Assembly (NCBI GenBank): GCA_005881275.1
Contig: VBEF01000039.1
Location: 1-64,000, forward strand
Direction of reading: 5' to 3'
DNA length: 64,000 bases
DNA from: Chloroflexota bacterium
GTDB taxonomy: Bacteria > Chloroflexota > Dormibacteria > Dormibacterales > Dormibacteraceae
Under the pieces are notes generated by a model, which saw only the letters and a list, made by a program, of their open reading frames with translations, was not told where the DNA came from and searched no databases. The translations under genes were made by a program, and so were the position numbers. Shown here in pieces: positions 58,197-64,000 of the stretch; within the stretch, counting starts at the first letter, position 1; each line of letters starts with the position of its first letter.

Positions 58197-59329
58197 GCGG
58201 CGCGTGTTGCGGCGGGCGACGGGCGCAAGGTGAGAAGGACGGCAAGCGGCGCGATGCTCAACACGGCGGCGATTCCGAAAACGAAGACCTGCCCGGAGCC
58301 GAACGCGACGCCGCCGATCACCGGTCCGACGACGCCGCCGATGTAAAACGGAAAGAGGATCTGGCCCAGCACGGCTCCTCGCCTCTCGGGACTCACCGTC
58401 GCGGCCATCACCGCCATGCTCGCGGTCAGGATGGCCGCGGTGCAAACGCCGTTGATCAGCAATCCGGTCGCAAACAACGGGAGCCAGTGACTGAGCCCGG
58501 CGACAAAAAGCGAGAGGCACGCGGCGATCGAGGTCAGGCTGAGCACCGCGACATGGCCGAACCGCGGAATCACCATCCCCCAGAGCGGTGAGGCCAGGGC
58601 CTGGCCGAGCCCGACCCCGGAGAGCACGACCCCAACCGCCGTGACGGCGTCGCCCGGCGTCATGCGCGAGATGTAGATCGGCACGTAGGGCAGCATCGTC
58701 CACAGTCCGACCTGAGCCGCGGTAGTAGCCAGGAACAGCCGCCACACCAGCGGCTTGCTCGCAATCTCCGCGAGCGCACCCCGCAGGAGACTAAGGACGC
58801 GCACATCGTCCGGCCGCACATGTTCGCTCTCACGCATGACGACGGTGAGGAGCAGTGCCGTCAGCACCGACAGGGCGGCATCGAAGAGGAGCATGCCGCG
58901 CACGTCGACGAGGTGCACCAGCAGCGCACCAAGGATCGGACCCAGGGCCCGTCCCGCCGGCGACCCCGCGCCGACGATGCCGATGGCAAGGGCAAGCCGC
59001 TGCCTCGGAGTGGTTGAGGCCTGGACGGCGAGCATCACGCCGGTGTTGCCGAGAATGAACCCGTTGAGCGAGCTGAAAACTAGCGCCATCCACGGCGAGG
59101 TCGAAAACGCCCATCCGGCAAACACCACAGCTTCGAGCACAGCGCTGCGGACGATGATCAGCTTGCGGCTGTAGCGGTCGGCGAGCACACCCCAGAAAGG
59201 CGCAAGCGGCAGGGCGAGGATCCAGCCGACACTCGAAATAGCGGCGATCCAACGCGGAACCTGGTCCGGCGCGACGTGAAGCTCCCGCAAATAGAAAGGC
59301 ATGTACGCGGTGAGCTGGTTCCACGACAT
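58193..59329 (-). CDS. MFS transporter
   Basis: 378 residues from ATG 59329. About 11 membrane segments are visible. The cytoplasmic loop between helices 2 and 3 reads GVLADRYSRKLI, an MFS motif-A variant. Hydrophobic sequence continues in frame upstream of the ATG (GWAVLAFLFAATLVVES) and would supply the first helix, but no ATG, GTG or TTG precedes it before the end of the neighbouring gene. So either the protein lacks one helix or an unusual start is used. Likely a drug or metabolite exporter. Overlaps the phosphoesterase start by 4 bp. Confidence 0.83.
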   Translation of the reverse strand: MSWNQLTAYMPFYLRELHVAPDQVPRWIAAISSVGWILALPLAPFWGVLADRYSRKLIIVRSAVLEAVVFAGWAFSTSPWMALVFSSLNGFILGNTGVMLAVQASTTPRQRLALAIGIVGAGSPAGRALGPILGALLVHLVDVRGMLLFDAALSVLTALLLTVVMRESEHVRPDDVRVLSLLRGALAEIASKPLVWRLFLATTAAQVGLWTMLPYVPIYISRMTPGDAVTAVGVVLSGVGLGQALASPLWGMVIPRFGHVAVLSLTSIAACLSLFVAGLSHWLPLFATGLLINGVCTAAILTASMAVMAATVSPERRGAVLGQILFPFYIGGVVGPVIGGVAFGSGQVFVFGIAAVLSIAPLAVLLTLRPSPAATRAA

Positions 59330-59403
59330 GCTTTCGACGACGAGCGTGGCGGCGAAGAGGAATGCGAGGACGGCCCATCCGGAGCCGTCGCGAGCCCGGT
59401 CGG

Positions 59404-61047
59404 CTACTTGATGCCCGCCGCGGCCAAACCGGCCGCGTGCGCGGCAGCCGCGTCCTGCCCCAGGTCCAGCGCCTGCAGGGCCGCGGCCGCAAAGGCGTGG
59501 GCCCTTTGCTGGTCGAGGTTGAGGTCGATGTTCGCCAGCGAGAACCACGCGCAGTACGTCTGGCGCGCGTAGCTGACGTTTTCCGGGGGCCTGCTCATCG
59601 CCGCAGTCGCCCACTGCACGGCTGTCGCGACGTCCTTGCCGCCGGAAAGAGCTTTGAACGCGCCCTGCGCCGCACTGTGGCACGCGCTCGCGGGCGCTCC
59701 CCCACGTTTGGCCCAGGCGAACCATTCCGCGTAGGACCGGTCCTCGGCTGTCGGACCGGGCTCGACCTTGGCATGTGGCCCTGACTTGGACTTCTGCTCC
59801 ACGACCTCCCACGTTGATTTCGCTGCGGCGGACTGCGACCCAGCGGAGGCCGCCGGTGTCGCCGGCGGGATGGGAATCTGAGCCACGGGCAGGTGCCCAC
59901 CACCGGGTGGGATGGGTGCGGAGGGCTTGGGAGCAGGTGCGGGATTGGGCGTGGACTGCGCGACAGGCTGCGCTGTCGTGTGAGGGATTTCCTCTCTTGG
60001 CGAGAACCATGTCGGCGTGCCCGGTTCGGCGGCGAGCGGGACTCTTGGGGCCCACGCCGGGATCTGAAGCGGCGGCGTGGAGGCGATCTTCGGGGCAGGG
60101 GTCGCCGGCTCGACTCTGGGTCCGGGCGCCCACACAGGACGGGGCGGCGGGCCGGACTGGGCCGGCGATACCGGTTCGGGCTGAGCCGCGACGACTGGCT
60201 CCGGCTTGTCGGGTGTGACGGGTTCTGGGTTGGCGGGCGCGACAGAATCCGGCTTTGGCCGCGGTGCGATCGGCTCCGGCTTCGCCGGTGGCGCGGAAGC
60301 CGTGACCGGCGGCCCGGCGTCGGAGGCCGGCGACGCAGCCTCGGGGGTCGCAATTTCGGCTGCCGGCGCGGGCGCGGGAGTGATCGTCGGCGGCATCGGC
60401 GCCGCGGCCGCGGGCGTCAGGGTCGGCGGCGAGGCTGATGCGGGCTCGAACGAATCCGGCCAGGTGGGGATCGGCTGCGCGGGGGTGACCGGCTCCTCCA
60501 GCTCGGATGGCGGCGGCCAGGCGGGCATCGCCTTCTCGGTTGGAGGCTCGGGCGGCCAGATGTCGGTCTCCTCGGGGGGCGCCGGTGCGGAATCCGTCGC
60601 GGGTGGCCATGTCGACTTGAGCGCATCCGCGGCCACGGCCCTGTGCGGCTCGGTCAGCGGACTTTCCGCCTCGGTCTCGTCTCCAGTGGCCTCCGGTTCG
60701 GCATCGGGCTCGGTCTCGGTCTCAGTCTCAGTCTCAGTCTCGGCGAGTGCCTCGCCGGACGAGGTTGGGACGGTCGTCGCCCAACCCGGCGTCACCCTGG
60801 ACCCCTCGCCGTTAGGCGAGCTCTGCGCCTTCGACCACTCGGGATCTCCCTTTTGCATGGGTAGGGCGGGCATGGCTTCTTCGACCTCAGACGCGGCCTT
60901 CGCCTCGTCGGGGTCCTCAGCCGGCTCCACCGGCACAGTGTTGGCCCAGACGGGCGTGGTCTGGCTGGTCGGGACAGCGTCGACCGGCTCCTCGGACGCG
61001 GCTTCCGGAGGGGTCGAATTGGCGGACACGGGCGGCTCGGACTCCAA
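59404..61047 (-). CDS. Long disordered Trp/Pro/Glu-rich protein with a small helical C-terminal domain
   Basis: 547 residues from a TTG. The first ~415 are low complexity (Pro, Ala, Glu, Thr, Ser), including ET dipeptide repeats and at least ten P-x-W or W-P-P motifs. The last ~95 (SACHSAAQGAFKALSGGKDVATAVQWATAAM ... LQALDLGQDAAAAHAAGLAAAGIK) form a compact helical domain with TPR-like spacing. No signal peptide or membrane helix. Similar P-x-W motifs occur in the linker of the FHA protein at 46-47.6 kb. Function unknown. It precedes the MFS gene on the same strand. Confidence 0.7.
   Translation of the reverse strand: MESEPPVSANSTPPEAASEEPVDAVPTSQTTPVWANTVPVEPAEDPDEAKAASEVEEAMPALPMQKGDPEWSKAQSSPNGEGSRVTPGWATTVPTSSGEALAETETETETETEPDAEPEATGDETEAESPLTEPHRAVAADALKSTWPPATDSAPAPPEETDIWPPEPPTEKAMPAWPPPSELEEPVTPAQPIPTWPDSFEPASASPPTLTPAAAAPMPPTITPAPAPAAEIATPEAASPASDAGPPVTASAPPAKPEPIAPRPKPDSVAPANPEPVTPDKPEPVVAAQPEPVSPAQSGPPPRPVWAPGPRVEPATPAPKIASTPPLQIPAWAPRVPLAAEPGTPTWFSPREEIPHTTAQPVAQSTPNPAPAPKPSAPIPPGGGHLPVAQIPIPPATPAASAGSQSAAAKSTWEVVEQKSKSGPHAKVEPGPTAEDRSYAEWFAWAKRGGAPASACHSAAQGAFKALSGGKDVATAVQWATAAMSRPPENVSYARQTYCAWFSLANIDLNLDQQRAHAFAAAALQALDLGQDAAAAHAAGLAAAGIK
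60709..60744. repeat. Hexamer tandem repeat within the disordered-protein gene
   Basis: Six tandem CTC[AG]G[TC] hexamers encode alternating Glu-Thr residues (Glu-Ala at one end). Repeats of multiples of three can expand or shrink without frameshift, so the length of this stretch may vary between strains. Confidence 0.7.
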
Positions 61048-61084
61048 ATCGTCGGCAGTCTAGCTTTGAGGTCTTAACTTGTAC

Positions 61085-62077
61085 CTAAGTTCCGGAGAAG
61101 ACGTTTTTCAGGGCGTCCTCCGGCAGAGGGTCGGGCTGCTGCTCGGCCCAATCGGCCGCTTCCGAAGCCTCCGCGTCGCAGGCGGCCTGCACTTCCGCCG
61201 CGCCCTCCGCGGTGATCCAGCGGCGCTCGACGAGCCACGCCGAAAACCGGTTGAGCGGGTCATGATGAGCCGCCTCATCCAGCTCTTGCCTGGTGCGGTA
61301 CTTGAGGTGGTTGTCCTCGGACGTATGGGAGTTGATGCGCCAGATCTTGGCGTCGATGAGCGTTGGCCCCTCGCCCCGACGGGCGCGTGCGACAGCCTCG
61401 CGACATACCTCATGGCAGGCCGGGACGTCGGTGCCGTCAACGGTCACCCCGGCGATGCCGTAGCCGGCCGCGCGGTCGGCCACGTCCGGGTTGGCCATCT
61501 GCAGCCGGATAGGAACCGAGATCGCATAGCTGTTGTTCTCGCAGACAAACACGACAGGCAGGCGGTGCACAGCCGCGAAATTCACGCCCTCGTGGAACTC
61601 GCCCTGGCTCGTGGCGCCGTCACCGAACGTGCACAGGGTGACGCTGCCCTCGGTCTTGAGCTTGGCCGCATACGCGATGCCGGCCGCCTTCGGGATCCAG
61701 CTCGCCACCACCTGCGAGACGGAGGCGATCTTAAGCTTGCGGTAGCTGTAGCAGCCGCCGGGGATGTTGCGGCCGGCGGAAAGCGGGTCACCGGCCTTGG
61801 CGAACACCGCAAGCATCCACTCCTTCATCGTCAGGCCGCGGACGATCGCGTTGGCCAGCCCCCGGTAGTGCGGCACGAGCCAGTCGTCCGGCCCGATCGC
61901 CGCCGTGGAGGCCACCTGGATGCCCTCGTGGCCGCGGCTCGAGCCGACGAATGGAGCGCGGCCCTGTTTGACCAGGATATGCATCCGATCGTCGAGCGCC
62001 TTGGCCATGCACATCCAGCGGTGGAGGTTCAGGTAGAGCTTTCGAGTTGCGCCCTCGGCCCGCGTCGCGGTTGCCAT
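61085..62077 (-). CDS. 2-oxoacid dehydrogenase E1 component, alpha subunit
   Basis: 330 residues of the PDH/BCKDH E1-alpha family. The TPP motif runs from TFGDGATSQGEFHEGVNFAA (GDG at 152-154) to VFVCENNSYA. GSSRGHEGIQVASTAAI and YRGLANAIVRGL occur near the N terminus, and phosphorylation-loop-like NSHTSEDNHLKYR near 260. It decarboxylates a 2-oxoacid and passes the acyl group to a lipoyl domain; the beta subunit and E2 are not adjacent. It starts directly after the LeuA-like stop, so it is part of an acyl-CoA/branched-chain metabolic group. Confidence 0.9.
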   Translation of the reverse strand: MATATRAEGATRKLYLNLHRWMCMAKALDDRMHILVKQGRAPFVGSSRGHEGIQVASTAAIGPDDWLVPHYRGLANAIVRGLTMKEWMLAVFAKAGDPLSAGRNIPGGCYSYRKLKIASVSQVVASWIPKAAGIAYAAKLKTEGSVTLCTFGDGATSQGEFHEGVNFAAVHRLPVVFVCENNSYAISVPIRLQMANPDVADRAAGYGIAGVTVDGTDVPACHEVCREAVARARRGEGPTLIDAKIWRINSHTSEDNHLKYRTRQELDEAAHHDPLNRFSAWLVERRWITAEGAAEVQAACDAEASEAADWAEQQPDPLPEDALKNVFSGT

Positions 62078-63454
62078 CTAGGCAGTCAGAGCCTTCGCTA
62101 TGTCCACGACTTCGTCCGCGGTCAGTCCCATGCGGTTGAGGTGATCGTAGTACTGGCGGTGGAATTCCGAGAAGTCGCTGCGCTCGGCGCGCTCCTCGCG
62201 CACACGCTTCACCTCGGCAAGAACCCTGGCCACCAGCTCAGGCTCGGGCCGCATCCCCGCGTGGCGCAAAGCGTGCTCGATCACCAGCGCACCCGAATGC
62301 TTGCCGTAGACGTAGCTGATCTCGGCGCCGAGGTCGGCAGGCGGAAGGAATTGGTAGATGGCGGGATGGATCAGCATGCCGGCCGTGTGAATTCCCGACT
62401 CATGGCTGAAGACGTTGAGGCCGATTCCGGGCTCGGTCGGCTGCACGGGCACGCCGCTCATGCTCTCCAGCCTGCGGGCGAGGTTGCGCAGCTTCTCGTA
62501 CTTGAAGCCGGGGATCTCGATCCCAAACAGATAGCGGAGCTGCATCAAGACCTGGTGCATAGGTGCGTTGCCGGTGCGCTCCCCGATGCCGTTGACGCTG
62601 GTGGTGAAGACCTCCGCCCCGGAGCCCAGCGCAGTCACCGTGTTCCAAGCGCCAAGGCCGAGGTCGTTATGGAAGTGGACGACCAGAGGCGCGTGCGGGG
62701 CGGCAGCCTTGATCGCGGGGATGTACTCGCGCACCGCGAAAGGCGAGTAGCAGCCGACGGTGTCGGGCGTCGAAGGCCTCGTCCCACCGGCTTTGAGGCC
62801 TTCCCTGTGGATCTCCGCGATGTAATCGACGTCAGCCCGGCTGCCGTCCTCGCCTCCGAACTCGATCGAGGTCGCGCCTTGCTCGCGCGCGTACCCGATC
62901 GCCTCGCACATCATGCGGAGGTTTGCCTCCCGGTAATAGGAAACGGGAAGCTCCAGCCACTCCGAGTCCGGGATGCCGTCGCGATGCAGCAGCGTCTTGC
63001 CGAGCTTGTACTTGACGTGGAGGTCTGACGCCGAGGTGAAGATGAAGTACGTCACCTCATCGCGCTTGTAGCCGAGCGAATCGATCACCTGCATCGTGCT
63101 GTCGATGTCGCCGCGCGTCGAACGCATCATGCAAACGACCTCGAGATCCGGTCTCAGCTCACCGCGCTTGCGACCGCCGAGCACCAGCCGAAGCGTTTCG
63201 CGTTCGCCCTCCGAGACCGAGGGAAATCCGACGTCCATGATGTGAACGCCGATATCGGAGAGCATGCGTGCGAGCTCGAACTTGTCCTTCGGCGTGATCG
63301 CGACGCCGGGCATCTGCTCGCCGTCGCGCAAGGTGTCGTCGTAGACGCGGATTTTGTCGGCCGGCGGGAACTTGAGGTCATGCGAGAAGCGCTTTGGGTC
63401 GCGAGCCAGCTCGTCGAGCGGCTCCTGAAGCTCTACTGGTTCGTTGTCATCCAC
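62078..63454 (-). CDS. LeuA/homocitrate/citramalate synthase-family acyltransferase
   Basis: 458 residues from GTG 63454. The DRE-TIM metallolyase barrel has YDDTLRDGEQMPGVAIT at the start, HFHNDLGLGAWNTVTAL near 205 and VNGIGERTGNAPMHQVLMQL near 230. A Zn/Mn-binding His pair (HFHND) and Asp (DTLRDGE) are present, but the ~100-residue leucine-regulatory domain is missing or shortened, as in homocitrate or citramalate synthases. It condenses acetyl-CoA with a 2-oxoacid. Downstream of leuD with an 8-bp overlap, so a leucine, isoleucine or lysine (alpha-aminoadipate) pathway is possible. Confidence 0.87.
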   Translation of the reverse strand: MDDNEPVELQEPLDELARDPKRFSHDLKFPPADKIRVYDDTLRDGEQMPGVAITPKDKFELARMLSDIGVHIMDVGFPSVSEGERETLRLVLGGRKRGELRPDLEVVCMMRSTRGDIDSTMQVIDSLGYKRDEVTYFIFTSASDLHVKYKLGKTLLHRDGIPDSEWLELPVSYYREANLRMMCEAIGYAREQGATSIEFGGEDGSRADVDYIAEIHREGLKAGGTRPSTPDTVGCYSPFAVREYIPAIKAAAPHAPLVVHFHNDLGLGAWNTVTALGSGAEVFTTSVNGIGERTGNAPMHQVLMQLRYLFGIEIPGFKYEKLRNLARRLESMSGVPVQPTEPGIGLNVFSHESGIHTAGMLIHPAIYQFLPPADLGAEISYVYGKHSGALVIEHALRHAGMRPEPELVARVLAEVKRVREERAERSDFSEFHRQYYDHLNRMGLTADEVVDIAKALTA

Positions 63455-63989
63455 GCGTGGCTGCCAGGCGCCGCCGCTCTTCGAGCTGCTTGCGCACCCA
63501 GGGCACCAGGCCGCCCATCTTCAGCAGGTCGTTCATGAACTTGGGAAACGCCTCGGCGCGGTATTCGTCGCCCTTGGTCATGTTGCGGATCACGCCCTCT
63601 TCGAGGTCGACCTCGAGCTCGTCGCCTTCCTCTATCGCCTCGGCCGCTTGCGGCGACTGAAGGATCGGGTAGCCCATGTTGATCGCGTTGCGGAAGAAGA
63701 TGCGCGCAAAGGAGTCGGCGATCACGAGAGAGATGCCGGCGCCTCGGATCGCCACAGGCGCGATCTCCCGCGACGAGCCGCAGCCGAAGTTAGAGCCGCC
63801 GACCATGATGTCACCCGGGGACACCTGGGAAGCCCACGTTTCGCGCCCCGGGACGCCATCCATCGCGTGCTTGCCCAGCTCCTTCTCGTCGAGGGAGTAG
63901 ATCGCGTATTTGGCCGGGATGATCTGGTCGGTGTCGACGTTGTCGCCGAACTTCCACGCCCGCCCCCGGACGACTTTCGGCAGCGTCAC
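63447..63989 (-). CDS. 3-isopropylmalate dehydratase/homoaconitase small subunit
   Basis: 180 residues of the LeuD swivelling domain, archaeal-type length. The N-terminal [27 protein letters not shown] carries the loop that sets substrate choice, and [23 protein letters not shown] is the invariant anion-binding motif. The loop reads YAIYS rather than the YLR or YLV of characterised homoaconitases and isopropylmalate isomerases, so the substrate is undecided. GTG start. The bases up to 64000 read as the end of another gene (stop overlapping the GTG), presumably the large subunit LeuC beyond the window. Confidence 0.9.
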   Translation of the reverse strand: MTLPKVVRGRAWKFGDNVDTDQIIPAKYAIYSLDEKELGKHAMDGVPGRETWASQVSPGDIMVGGSNFGCGSSREIAPVAIRGAGISLVIADSFARIFFRNAINMGYPILQSPQAAEAIEEGDELEVDLEEGVIRNMTKGDEYRAEAFPKFMNDLLKMGGLVPWVRKQLEERRRLAATRG

Positions 63990-64000
63990 GGTTGCCCTGC

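Noticed and set aside
60206-61063. 285-codon Gly/Ser-rich plus-strand frame
   Set aside because: Antisense of the disordered Pro/Glu-rich protein; no start context or conserved motif.

Overview
The window is about two-thirds G+C, densely packed and strongly coding. Many genes overlap their neighbour by 4 bp (ATGA, GTGA, TTGA), and GTG and TTG starts are frequent. It looks like a metagenome-assembled soil or subsurface bacterium near the Actinobacteriota or terrestrial Chloroflexota/Dormibacterota. Supporting genes are an F420-type PPOX oxidoreductase, a ligase resembling mycothiol enzyme MshC, a DUF2203 protein, a fused LutB-LutA protein, an FHA/PP2C signalling pair and a YciI/sigma pair. The lineage is inferred from gene content only; there is no rRNA gene in the window.

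Layout. 1-2.8 kb: 3' end of a DUF3048 protein, then a YciI/ECF-sigma pair. 2.9-6.6 kb: a sugar-acid or hydroxyacid catabolic set (LDH2 dehydrogenase, lactonase, class II aldolase, D-2-hydroxyacid dehydrogenase). 6.6-9.4 kb: VOC protein, ferredoxin-reductase-like flavoprotein, cupin, GNAT. 9.4-12.1 kb: M20 peptidase, FixX-like ferredoxin and thioredoxin reductase on the minus strand. 12.1-19.3 kb: YyaL-type thioredoxin-fold protein, LutB-LutA fusion, leucyl aminopeptidase and DXS. 19.3-26.3 kb: DUF2203, F420 PPOX enzyme, a large cyclase/AAA protein, and a tandem-HTH TetR regulator with an ABC exporter. 26.3-31.6 kb: a minus-strand array of a DUF4349 protein, CHRD-like lipoprotein, ECF sigma, Rieske protein, small protein, MetK and the MshC-like ligase. 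31.6-35.6 kb: ABC-F ATPase, free lipoyl domain, amine oxidase, DedA and a DUF6941-like protein.

35.7-37.0 kb is the clearest accessory region. A 1.25 kb insertion is bounded by a 43-bp direct repeat made of the 3' half of a CAT-anticodon tRNA gene. It carries helically phased short repeats resembling integrase arm sites, the first ~40 codons of a tyrosine integrase, and an Imm26-like immunity gene. It looks like an integrative element that collapsed around its cargo.

37.1-45.2 kb: DoxX, MprF-like lysyltransferase, VOC, URO-D family protein and glcDEF glycolate oxidase. 45.2-47.6 kb: PP2C phosphatase and an FHA protein with a long Trp/Pro-rich linker. 47.6-52.6 kb: a galactoside operon (LOG-like protein, GalT, GalK, GH2); the GH2 protein appears to lack its catalytic nucleophile. 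52.6-52.9 kb: a short structured transcript with a perfect Shine-Dalgarno and a 12-bp-stem terminator. 52.9-64 kb: thioesterase, GNAT, then a long minus-strand run of LeuD, a LeuA-like synthase, E1-alpha, a second Trp/Pro-rich protein, MFS, phosphoesterase, GNAT, DnaJ and a spermidine-synthase-like membrane protein.

The points most worth following are the tRNA-bounded Imm26 element, the sigma/Rieske operon, the apparently nucleophile-less GH2 in a galactose operon, the leaderless operator-covered tetR promoter, and the small structured transcript near 52.7 kb.
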